Shown here piece by piece: positions 56,160 to 64,000 of a DNA stretch of 64,000 nucleotides. The number at the start of each line of letters is the position of its first letter. The stretch's first letter is position 1. The stretch is taken from the NCBI GenBank assembly GCA_963662985.1, contig OY760067.1:868001-932000 (forward strand), in the 5' to 3' direction. The DNA is from G963662985 sp963662985. GTDB taxonomy: Bacteria; Chloroflexota; Anaerolineae; Anaerolineales; UBA11579. The translations under genes were made by a program, and so were the position numbers. Below the pieces are notes generated by a model. That model saw only the letters and a program-made list of their open reading frames with translations. It was not told the DNA's origin and searched no databases.

Positions 56160-58301
56160 TTAGTAAGTTGTAAAAATATAAAAATCTTTAGAAGGAGTAA
56201 ATGACTCAAAAATCTTCAGCTCACCATCTGGAAACAATTCTTTTAGCAATTCTACAGCATAAATGTGATCTGGTTTTATTAGGAAAACTTGTTGATTTTC
56301 ATTAAAAACTAAGTTTGGAATATTCTCTACAGAGTAAGATAAATCCAATCCTGCTAAACCCGCATTAAATGCTACTAACCTTCCATCGACCCAATAGGGA
56401 TAAGCAATCACATGAACATCGCCTGCTTTAACACCTTTATCAAGATATTCTTTTAGAACAATTCCCATCTCAGAAGTATTCCATGAATTATTCTTATATA
56501 TTGTGTTATGTTGTACAAACATTAATTGGTAATTTAAGAATGCAATAATTCCAATTAAACTAACTGCTAAAATTGTAATTGACATTTTTTGTCCATGCTT
56601 AATCAAAGATGAAACTTGTTGTAACAAGGTATATAAACCCAGAGAAGCAAAATAAAAAACTATCACCATTGCCCCTCCTGCACGATTGGGGGCTGGATTT
56701 TCTGCAGGATATGCGATTGATAAAGTTGAAGGTAGCATCAATATAAAGAATGAAGCCAATAAGAAAATATCAATCCAATTTCTATATTTAAGGTATCTAA
56801 TAAATACAATAATTAATCCAATTACAAAGAATGAAGCTGTAAAAACATCAAGTAGTGACCTGCCTGGGATAGAATTAACCCAAATTTCTCCATCGTTCCA
56901 ATTAAACATTAAAAATCCATCAAATATATTTTGTATAAAAACGTTCAGAGGCGATCCGTTTATTGGTGTTTCTATTGAAGTCATTCGGGTGCTTTGACGA
57001 TATAAAAATGATTGAGGATTTTCTATAAAATATCTTCCTAAAGGCAAAAACAACACTAATGAAAACAAAACTATTAAAATAAATCCTACAAAAGCCTGAT
57101 AACGATGCCCTTTAGAAGTTTTATGTATTAAGTATAGAATAAACCCTAAACAAATTATTAATGGTAATACTCGAATTGGAGAATATCCATTTAGCCCAAT
57201 CCCTAAGGTGATTCCAGCTAAAATAAAATCATTTCGTGAACCCTTTCGAATCCCACGAATAAAATAATAGAGTGTAGGCGCAACAAAAGCTGGGTAAAAA
57301 ATAAAACGCAATGCTACACGGGCTAAAACATTCCCCCAAAAAGACACTCCCGTTAACAAAGCGCTAAAAAGCCCAATCCATTTATTCCCTAATTCTTTAC
57401 CCAATAAATACATGTAAAAGCACATAATAAAACCAAAAAATGCAGTGCCAATTTTCATACTTAAATAACTTATATCTGTATTAAAAACCTTTGTTGTAAG
57501 AGCAATAAGATAAAATTGTAATGGTTCACGTCCAGTATTCCGTGTAAAAAAAATCGAGCATTTTCCATTTAAGATATCAAATACATCTAAAAGTTTTTCT
57601 GCGTGATCGCTAATCATTTCAGGTAAAACTATATCTAGGCGATAGAATCTAAAAAAGAAAATAAGAATAAAACTACTAAATATTAATATAGTCCATCCAG
57701 ATAAATTGATTGGATAATTTTCTTTTTTCCAATGTAGAATATTATTTTTTATTTTATTAAAATTATCTTGATAAACCCAAAAAGATAATAACATTAATAA
57801 AAGTGTTACTACCCAAAGAGTAACATTCTTCAAAGTAAATATATTATTATTAAAAGAGATAAAAGCTAATACCATAAAAATCATACCAATAATAAATGGG
57901 AGTAATCTAAAATAAAGATCATCTTTTTTTGGATTTGAATCTAATATTTGATTTGCTTGAATTTTATCTTTTAGAAGTAAGATTATAAGCACAATAAAAG
58001 CAGCAAAATATAATACTCCTCCAAACCATTTTTTTTGGACAAGTAAAATTTGAGCAATTATTGATAAAATAAATGGTAGTAAATTCAACCAAGTTGAGGG
58101 TAAATTAGTGTGTATTTCTTTTTTTTCAACAAGACCTAAATCAATATCCGTATAATTTGAATTATTGATCTGCGATAACTCTGGTATTATTCCAGTTCCT
58201 AAGAATTGAAGAATATAATCAAGAAGTGATGCCCCCTCAAAATTCTTTATTTCAATAATTTTCTCTTCTTCATACCAAAATTTTTGTTTTCTATTTTCCA
58301 T
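56160..58301 (-). CDS. GT39-like membrane protein, first of the glycosyltransferase run
   Basis: A 713-residue protein. A soluble N-terminus of about 65 residues precedes about 14 helices. The catalytic-type loop is MISDHAEKLLDV, followed by TGREPLQFYLIALTTKVF and KIGTAFFGFIMCFYMYLLGKE, similar to ArnT/PMT enzymes. TATACT at 58308-58313 ends 6 bp before the ATG with no Shine-Dalgarno, so its mRNA may be leaderless and this may be the promoter of the whole run of four membrane proteins. Substrate unknown. Confidence 0.8.
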   Translation of the reverse strand: MENRKQKFWYEEEKIIEIKNFEGASLLDYILQFLGTGIIPELSQINNSNYTDIDLGLVEKKEIHTNLPSTWLNLLPFILSIIAQILLVQKKWFGGVLYFAAFIVLIILLLKDKIQANQILDSNPKKDDLYFRLLPFIIGMIFMVLAFISFNNNIFTLKNVTLWVVTLLLMLLSFWVYQDNFNKIKNNILHWKKENYPINLSGWTILIFSSFILIFFFRFYRLDIVLPEMISDHAEKLLDVFDILNGKCSIFFTRNTGREPLQFYLIALTTKVFNTDISYLSMKIGTAFFGFIMCFYMYLLGKELGNKWIGLFSALLTGVSFWGNVLARVALRFIFYPAFVAPTLYYFIRGIRKGSRNDFILAGITLGIGLNGYSPIRVLPLIICLGFILYLIHKTSKGHRYQAFVGFILIVLFSLVLFLPLGRYFIENPQSFLYRQSTRMTSIETPINGSPLNVFIQNIFDGFLMFNWNDGEIWVNSIPGRSLLDVFTASFFVIGLIIVFIRYLKYRNWIDIFLLASFFILMLPSTLSIAYPAENPAPNRAGGAMVIVFYFASLGLYTLLQQVSSLIKHGQKMSITILAVSLIGIIAFLNYQLMFVQHNTIYKNNSWNTSEMGIVLKEYLDKGVKAGDVHVIAYPYWVDGRLVAFNAGLAGLDLSYSVENIPNLVFNENQQVFLIKPDHIYAVELLKELFPDGELKIFESFTPSKDFYIFTTY

Positions 58302-58343
58302 TTTTCAAGTATAGCTTAAGCAGAGTTATTGTAAAACTTATTT

Positions 58344-59153
58344 TTATAATTTTCTTGCTACATAAAATGTATAAGTACCATTATCAAGTTGAGAGTTGTC
58401 AATAAATTTTTCACAATGTTTATATGTTAATAATAAATTCCACTTCGATGAAATTAGAATCCATTTACTTGTAAGTTTATGAATAATAGCAGAAGGTAAA
58501 CCAAAATAATGTCCCCATTCAAGCGCTTTTAATGATTGCGGTGAAAAATAATGCCAATATTTTTCTATTTCAAAACCTGCTTCTTGTAATCGATTTTGCC
58601 ATATATGTGGCATATCTGCATTAAATGTTAAGCTTATTTTACGAAACCAATCTCGATAAAATTCTGCAAGTTTTTTTAAGTGAATTTTTTCAAAGAATTT
58701 GGCAATTGATAATTCATCAAATGCTTTTGTATTAGGAACGCAAAATAAAAATTGCCCATTTTTTTTAATCACTCTACCAACATCATTTAGTACTTCTTGG
58801 ACATTTTCTATATGTTCAAGAACAGAATTACTAACAATTACATCAAAGTATTGTGATTCAAATGGAATTTTTGCACCATCAGCTCTGACTAAATATTGAT
58901 GTCCATTATATCTTGCATGGTGAGCATTAAAATCCATCCATGGATCTAAACCAATCTCAGGTTTTTTATCAAATGTGACTTCAGCAAAATGTCCATCTCC
59001 TGAACCAATATCTAACACTCTCCCTGAAAGATCAAAGTTTTGGTAATAACTTCCTTCAACAGCTCTTAAAATAGATCGGAAATATGGCATATCTTTTAAA
59101 TTACGCCATAAATATTCACTTGAAGGAATTTCTTTTTCTTGTACATTATTCAT
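58344..59153 (-). CDS. class I SAM-dependent methyltransferase
   Basis: A 269-residue protein. Motif I is RVLDIGSGDGHFAEV, then IGLDPW as the ribose-binding acid, FDVIVSNSVLEHI as motif IV and GRVIKKNGQFLFCVPN. It is of the Methyltransf_11 type; the acceptor is unknown but its neighbours suggest a glycolipid or surface polymer. It overlaps the GT4 gene by 8 bp and ends the lepA operon. Confidence 0.9.
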   Translation of the reverse strand: MNNVQEKEIPSSEYLWRNLKDMPYFRSILRAVEGSYYQNFDLSGRVLDIGSGDGHFAEVTFDKKPEIGLDPWMDFNAHHARYNGHQYLVRADGAKIPFESQYFDVIVSNSVLEHIENVQEVLNDVGRVIKKNGQFLFCVPNTKAFDELSIAKFFEKIHLKKLAEFYRDWFRKISLTFNADMPHIWQNRLQEAGFEIEKYWHYFSPQSLKALEWGHYFGLPSAIIHKLTSKWILISSKWNLLLTYKHCEKFIDNSQLDNGTYTFYVARKL

Positions 59154-60294
59154 TCAATAAATCCTTAAATTGTGCCTGATAGAATTTTGCTATAGTTTTG
59201 GAAGAGAAATCATTAGCAATTTTTTGTAAATCTTTTTTATATTGCTCTGGATCTTTCAGTATTTCAACAATAGCTAATGCCAGAGCTTTTGAATCTCTAA
59301 TAGGTACAATAATTCCCATTTCTGTTATCTTTACAGGTTGTCGTGAACCAGGTAAATCCGATGCAACTACTGGAGTACCTTGAATCATCGCTTCAATTTG
59401 GACCATTCCAAAAGCTTCAGTGCTATTAAGACTTGGAAACACAAGCACATCACAAACTTGATAAAATGCAGTTAATTCATTTTCTGTAAGTTTGCCTAAG
59501 AAACGCCATTGGTCGCCATAAGGTTTAACTTTTGAAAAAATATAATCTCGATATTTTTCTTCACCAAGGACGTTTTGTGAATTACCAGCATGAATAATAA
59601 CAAGATTGGGGTATTCTTTTTGGATAGCTGGAAATGCATCTACCAGCACTTCCATCCCTTTTTCTGTCGCTAAACGCCCAGCCATACCAATTATAGGTTG
59701 ATCAATAGGTATATTAAATTTATTTCTAAAGGAGTTTTTTTCTAAATCAGATATTTTTGCATTAGGAATAGGTGTATAACATGGCCTTACTTTCTCTAAA
59801 TAATTTCGTAATACTTTTGAGTGAGTTGCATAATCCATTGAAGTTGTGATGATTAAATCTGATAAAGATATAGTCAACTTACTAATTAAATTCGTAGCCC
59901 ATTCAGCAATTTTATTTATTATTCCATTGGGCAATTTTAAATCACATTGATAAGTGGTAACAACAGGGACATTTTTTAATTTTGCAAACAAGGCCAAATA
60001 AAATGCATCAAATTGAGGAAGATGTAAATGTAATATATCTGTTTGATTAATTTGTTTCCATCCTTCAATCACCATTTTTGGCATGATAAGACCTTTATTA
60101 AATTTTATCAAAACTGGAACATGAATTACCTTTGCTTTATTAAGAATCTCAGTTTCTGGTTGATTGTCTATTTTGGAGGTAAGTACAGTTACTTGATTGT
60201 CTAAGTTTGCCAATTCGTCTACAATTCTTTGAGCATAGATTGTTAGTCCTGAAATGTATGGTTTATAGTAAGTTAATGCGACAAGAATTCTCAT
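59146..60294 (-). CDS. GT4 family glycosyltransferase
   Basis: A 382-residue protein with the GT-B fold. The N-terminal domain begins with LVALTYYKPYISGLTIYAQR. The C-terminal domain has IIGMAGRLATEKGMEVLVDAF and the donor-site pattern FPSLNSTEAFGMVQIEAMIQGTPVVASD with the conserved E-x7-E. It transfers a sugar from a nucleotide donor at the inner face of the membrane. GAGGTTAA precedes the ATG. It overlaps the flippase-like gene by 4 bp and the methyltransferase by 8 bp. Confidence 0.93.
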   Translation of the reverse strand: MRILVALTYYKPYISGLTIYAQRIVDELANLDNQVTVLTSKIDNQPETEILNKAKVIHVPVLIKFNKGLIMPKMVIEGWKQINQTDILHLHLPQFDAFYLALFAKLKNVPVVTTYQCDLKLPNGIINKIAEWATNLISKLTISLSDLIITTSMDYATHSKVLRNYLEKVRPCYTPIPNAKISDLEKNSFRNKFNIPIDQPIIGMAGRLATEKGMEVLVDAFPAIQKEYPNLVIIHAGNSQNVLGEEKYRDYIFSKVKPYGDQWRFLGKLTENELTAFYQVCDVLVFPSLNSTEAFGMVQIEAMIQGTPVVASDLPGSRQPVKITEMGIIVPIRDSKALALAIVEILKDPEQYKKDLQKIANDFSSKTIAKFYQAQFKDLLNE

Positions 60295-61322
60295 CTTTTA
60301 ACCTCACGTAAAGATTGGAGTTTGCTAAACCAACCAACAATATTTTGTCCATCTAACATTAATGAAATCAATCCTATTATCATAACAGGTACAATGCTAA
60401 GAAAATGATGTAGCAAACCAAATGCAAAAGCTGTTGATTCATCTATTCCAAACGCACTTAATCCAAAAACCATTGTAGCTTCATATACACCAATACTTCC
60501 AGGTGATGAAGGAATTGAAACACCTAAACCGCTTACTCCTTGTAAAAAAATTGGCATTACAAAATTCACTTCTGAAAAAAAACCATTTAAGAGAATCCAA
60601 ATAGATAGCAAAGCAAAAGTCCAAGTTAGTATCATCCAAAAAGTAATTTGTAAGAATTTTTTCCCATTTTTTAAAATTTGTAAGCTATTTGAGACTTGGG
60701 TAATTTTATCTCTACCCCATTGGTTAAATGATGAAAATTTCTTAAATATAAAACTCCAAATCGTTTCAAGAAACTTAACATTGTAAATCAACAAAATAAC
60801 CATAATAATTCCAATAATAATTATCAAAGTAAATATGACTATAGTCTTAATGATATTTTCTTTAAAAAGAACAAAAGGAATTGAAAGGAATAAAAGAATA
60901 AGCATTATTACCACATCAAAAATTCTTTCAACAACAATCGTTGCTATTAAATTAAGTAGTGGAATTTTTGTTGCGTTTGAAGTGAACAATGCTCTTGCAA
61001 TATCTCCCATTCTAAGAGGAAGAATAATATTTAACATCATACCTTCATTAATAGATTTATAACTTCTTTTAAAAGTAACTTCATTGTTTAATATACATAT
61101 CCATGATTTTGCTCTAAAAATAGTTGAAATTAGTATGGATAATAACGAAAAAGAAATTGTCCAAATAGATATTTCTTTCAATAATTTTATTACTAAATAT
61201 AAATCAATGTTTTTTAATAAGTACCAAAGAATAAAGACACTAATTAATATCCCCACAAAGATCATTAAACTATCTTTTAAATTTAATACTCTTTGTTTAT
61301 TTGTTTTTGATTTAGTCATCAT
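60291..61322 (-). CDS. UPF0104/LPG synthase-like integral membrane protein
   Basis: A 343-residue protein with eight or so helices. The family signature GVSGLGVSIPSSPGSIGVYEAT is complete, and NEGMMLNIILPLRMGDIARA matches the early conserved region. The family includes AglD-like proteins and the membrane part of MprF, thought to move or modify lipid-linked molecules. Its start overlaps the lepA stop (ATGATGACTAA) and its end overlaps a GT4 gene, so the genes are tightly coupled. Confidence 0.9.
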   Translation of the reverse strand: MMTKSKTNKQRVLNLKDSLMIFVGILISVFILWYLLKNIDLYLVIKLLKEISIWTISFSLLSILISTIFRAKSWICILNNEVTFKRSYKSINEGMMLNIILPLRMGDIARALFTSNATKIPLLNLIATIVVERIFDVVIMLILLFLSIPFVLFKENIIKTIVIFTLIIIIGIIMVILLIYNVKFLETIWSFIFKKFSSFNQWGRDKITQVSNSLQILKNGKKFLQITFWMILTWTFALLSIWILLNGFFSEVNFVMPIFLQGVSGLGVSIPSSPGSIGVYEATMVFGLSAFGIDESTAFAFGLLHHFLSIVPVMIIGLISLMLDGQNIVGWFSKLQSLREVKR

Positions 61323-63108
61323 CCAAACGAAGCACCGCTAAGAAAGCATCTTGAGGAATTTCAACACTACCAATCATCTTCATGCGTTTCTTCCCTTTTT
61401 TCTGTTTTTCAAGTAGTTTTTTCTTTCTAGAAATATCGCCACCATAACATTTTGCTGTAACGTCTTTACGCATAGCTTTTACATTGGCCCGTGATATGAC
61501 TCGTCCGCCACTTGAAGCTTGAATTGGTACAACGAATAATTGCCTAGGGATAAGTTCTTTAAGTTTTGTGATTAATCGTTGCCCTTTACGGTAGGCATCA
61601 TCACGATGCACAATCATTGCAAGAGCATCAACTGGATCTCCATTTACAAGAATATTTAATTTTACAAGGTCTTCAGTCCGATATTCAAAAAATTGATAAT
61701 CCATTGATGCATAGCCACGCGTACGAGATTTCATTAAATCAAAGAAATCAACAATTAGCTCTGATAAAGGTATTTTATATTCTAACTGAACACGATTTGA
61801 CGCAGGATATTCTTCGCTAACATATTCACCACGTTTCTTTGTAACCAAATCCATCACAGCTCCATAATATTCTGTAGGTGTAAAAACTTGTAAATTCATC
61901 CAAGGTTCTCGTACTTCAGAAATTTCTCCTTCATCTGGTAATTCTGCAGGTGAATCAATCAAAATACTATCACCATTTTTTAATACTACTTCATATTCCA
62001 CAGATGGGGCTGTGACAATAATATCTAAATCGTATTCTCTTTCTAAACGTTCTTGGATAATCTCCATATGAAACATTCCTAAAAACCCACAACGAAAGCC
62101 AAAATTTAGTGCTTGCGACGTCTCGGGTTCGTAGGTAAGCGCAGCGTCATTTAATTGAAGCTTTTCTAAAGCTTCTTTTAAATTATCATAATCTTCTCCT
62201 TCAACAGGGAAAATACCAGCAAAAACCATTGGCTTTGCTTTTTGGTATCCAGGAAGTGCTTCTTTTGCTGGGTTTTGCTTAAGCGTGATTGTATCCCCGA
62301 CATGGCACTCAGAAACAGTTTTTAATCCAGTAGCAATATAACCGACACTTCCAGCTTTTAAAGTTTTTTGAGGGGTCATTTGAGGACAAAAAGTTCCAAT
62401 TTCTACAGGACGCAAAGTTGATCCTGAAATCATTAGATTTAAGTCATCTTGGTGATTAACTGTCCCTTGCATTAAACGAACGTAAGCAACAACACCTTTG
62501 AAAGAATCATAGTGTGAATCAAAAATTAATGCTTGAAGGGGGGCATCTGGATCCCCAGTTGGTGGATCAATTTTAGTCACAATTGCTTCTAAAACCGCTT
62601 CAATATTAATGCCATCTTTTGCGGAAATACGAATAACTTCTTCAGGTTTGCCACCAAGAAGTGCGCAAATTTCTTCTGCAACTTCATCTGGACGAGCTGA
62701 GATAAGATCTATTTTATTTATTACAGGGATAATTTTAAGATCTGATTCAAACGCTAAGAATAAATTTGCTAATGTTTGTGCTTCCATTCCTTGTGTTGCA
62801 TCAACCACAAGTATTGCACCCTCACATGCCGCTAATGCCCGACTTACTTCATAACCAAAATCTACATGACCTGGAGTATCAATTAGATTTAATTCATACG
62901 TTTTTCCATCATTTGCCTTATAATCCATTTTTACAGCTGATGCTTTTATTGTGACACCTTTTTCCCGTTCTAAGTCCATGGTATCTAGCACTTGAGCTTG
63001 CATCTCTCTTTCAGATATAGTGCCAGTTATTTGAAGCATTCGATCAGCTAATGTTGATTTTCCATGATCTATATGTGCAATGATACAAAAATTTCTAATA
63101 TTATCCAT
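61312..63108 (-). CDS. lepA: elongation factor 4 (LepA)
   Basis: A 598-residue GTPase. I use ATG 63108 (MDNIRNFCIIAHIDHGKST), four codons after an in-frame TTG. The G motifs are AHIDHGKST, DTPGHVDF and NKIDL. RCGFLGMFHMEIIQERLEREY marks domain III and the C-terminal LepA domain ends with KKLLEKQKKGKKRMK and a short acidic tail. EF4 binds the ribosome and back-translocates or rescues stalled states. It heads an operon with three genes for membrane or glycan work. Confidence 0.98.
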   Translation of the reverse strand: MDNIRNFCIIAHIDHGKSTLADRMLQITGTISEREMQAQVLDTMDLEREKGVTIKASAVKMDYKANDGKTYELNLIDTPGHVDFGYEVSRALAACEGAILVVDATQGMEAQTLANLFLAFESDLKIIPVINKIDLISARPDEVAEEICALLGGKPEEVIRISAKDGINIEAVLEAIVTKIDPPTGDPDAPLQALIFDSHYDSFKGVVAYVRLMQGTVNHQDDLNLMISGSTLRPVEIGTFCPQMTPQKTLKAGSVGYIATGLKTVSECHVGDTITLKQNPAKEALPGYQKAKPMVFAGIFPVEGEDYDNLKEALEKLQLNDAALTYEPETSQALNFGFRCGFLGMFHMEIIQERLEREYDLDIIVTAPSVEYEVVLKNGDSILIDSPAELPDEGEISEVREPWMNLQVFTPTEYYGAVMDLVTKKRGEYVSEEYPASNRVQLEYKIPLSELIVDFFDLMKSRTRGYASMDYQFFEYRTEDLVKLNILVNGDPVDALAMIVHRDDAYRKGQRLITKLKELIPRQLFVVPIQASSGGRVISRANVKAMRKDVTAKCYGGDISRKKKLLEKQKKGKKRMKMIGSVEIPQDAFLAVLRLDDD

Positions 63109-63208
63109 TCTTTTTTCCAAACAGTAATTAAATCTCTACCGTTTTTTTACCTTACTTTAGTTTTGCTCTTATATATGACGATTAGCATATTATAATCTAT
63201 CTTTAAAT

Positions 63209-63244
63209 AAAAAAAGAAGACACCTAAAATGAAGGCATCTTCTT
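63209..63244 (-). terminator. terminator of the LysM protein gene
   Basis: AAGAAGATGCCT / AGGTGTCTTCTT with one wobble and a T-run on the minus strand. Confidence 0.85.
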
Positions 63245-63260
63245 GTATAAATATATTTTA

Positions 63261-64000
63261 TCAATTAAATGAACTTTTTCGATTCATATTAAATGAGAAG
63301 ACTCCTAAGCCCAAACCGACTAGAATTAAACCAAGCCCAAGAATTCCAAACAATGGTGATCGGCCTCCTTCGCTAGGTGATACTTGTTGTGCAATCAAAT
63401 CAGAACTTTTTTGTGCGCCAAAATTGTAAAAAATCTCATCACCAGCAGTTAAGTCGATTATTGTATGAAGCTTCTTGGTAGAATTATATCCGTCAGGTAT
63501 AGCCATTGTAATCGTATAATTTCCTTCAGGAAGTTCATAAAAACAGCTATATTGATCGTCTCTTTCAGGGTCATTAATTGTATTCTTAGCACCAGTAAAT
63601 TGAGCATTTCTTTCACTCACACTAACTGCACCTTCTGTCATCATAGGTTCTTCTTCTTCTCGAAAAGCATTTCCATTTATATCTTCATATAAAAGTACAC
63701 AAATAGTACCAGTACCGGGTCCTTCTGGAAATGGAGTAGGTTCTAAATTTGTTGTGTCAACATAACCTTCAATCGTTGCAGTTGGTTCAGGTGTTTGAAT
63801 AGCAATTACAATTTTTTGTCCTAAATAAATGGTAGGGTCTTGTTCCGATATATCTGCATTCATTTGATAAATATCTTGAAGATCCACTCCTGTTTTTGCA
63901 GAGATATCCCAAAGACTATAGTCATTCTCAGTTACAGTATAATAAATTCTCCCGAATTCATTAGGAGTAGCTGTAACAAAATCTGTTTGCAGAGCAGGAG
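63261..64000 (-). CDS. LysM and Cna-B-like envelope protein, 5' end outside the window
   Basis: The frame is open to the window edge, so the N-terminus is missing; the visible part is 246 residues. It contains a LysM domain (YYTVTENDYSLWDISAKTG, then NPTIYLGQKIVI-like end), a Pro/Glu-rich linker, a Cna-B/SdrD-type beta domain (VLLYEDINGNAFREEEEP, LPEGNYTITMAIPDGY) and a C-terminal membrane helix followed by a short basic tail (NMNRKSSFN). LysM binds peptidoglycan or related glycans, and the tail would anchor the protein in the membrane. It lies upstream of lepA but with its own terminator. Confidence 0.85.
   Translation of the reverse strand, partial: PALQTDFVTATPNEFGRIYYTVTENDYSLWDISAKTGVDLQDIYQMNADISEQDPTIYLGQKIVIAIQTPEPTATIEGYVDTTNLEPTPFPEGPGTGTICVLLYEDINGNAFREEEEPMMTEGAVSVSERNAQFTGAKNTINDPERDDQYSCFYELPEGNYTITMAIPDGYNSTKKLHTIIDLTAGDEIFYNFGAQKSSDLIAQQVSPSEGGRSPLFGILGLGLILVGLGLGVFSFNMNRKSSFN

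Overview
This 64 kb window looks like a chromosomal segment of a low-GC member of the Chloroflexota, probably Anaerolineae-like. The basis is a block of giant multi-pass membrane proteins of the DUF2298 and GT39 type, an AAA/TPR-fused class III cyclase, a sortase fused to a beta-helix, and LysM and Cna-B-like envelope proteins. The placement is an inference; the complete 16S gene on the minus strand (about 31459-32968) would settle it.

Left region (1-22.3 kb). A partial AT-rich orphan gene at the edge is followed by a GH31 glycosidase, a Gln-Glu-repeat membrane protein, several secreted proteins, a GlsB-type stress protein and a SEFIR/TIR-like protein. The SEFIR gene converges on a cNMP-binding protein/class III cyclase-AAA-TPR operon. 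Next come a TfoX-like protein, the beta-helix sortase, a frameshifted mscL and an AlkC-like DNA alkylation repair gene downstream of a consensus promoter with an SOS-type palindrome. Many genes here have a strongly C-rich, G-poor plus strand whichever strand is coding. Interspersed AT-rich genes (SEFIR, 15837-16538, 4968-5741, the edge gene) look like accessory insertions.

Middle region (21-42 kb). A DUF362 protein, a MerR regulator with a 19-bp-spacer promoter, a thioesterase and a flavodoxin are followed by a damage-tolerance-like cassette: a possible RecA-fold protein, a small protein, and a family B DNA polymerase carrying one in-frame stop. Then comes a full rRNA operon on the minus strand (tandem promoters, 16S, tRNA-Ile, tRNA-Ala, 23S, 5S, tRNA-Lys) with recognisable processing stems, and a tRNA-Ser. 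To its right are a CYTH protein, a methyltransferase, Hsp20, small membrane proteins, a PfkB-like kinase, a complete polar amino-acid ABC transporter, an EamA exporter and the RNase P RNA. The ABC operon is preceded by a candidate transcription attenuator: a strong promoter, a leaderless 28-codon leader peptide with Arg-Arg-His-His-Lys-Lys codons, and mutually exclusive antiterminator and terminator stems. I regard this as the most interesting element in the window.

Right region (42-64 kb). Almost everything is on the minus strand: a large sensor kinase lacking the usual phospho-accepting His, PlsC and Cmk, four consecutive polytopic GT39/DUF2298 proteins including a fusion of about 1,616 residues, then the overlapping operon lepA, UPF0104-like membrane protein, GT4 glycosyltransferase and methyltransferase, and a partial LysM envelope protein at the edge. 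Several genes across the window have a TATAAT-like hexamer 6-7 nt before the ATG and no Shine-Dalgarno, which suggests frequent leaderless transcripts.
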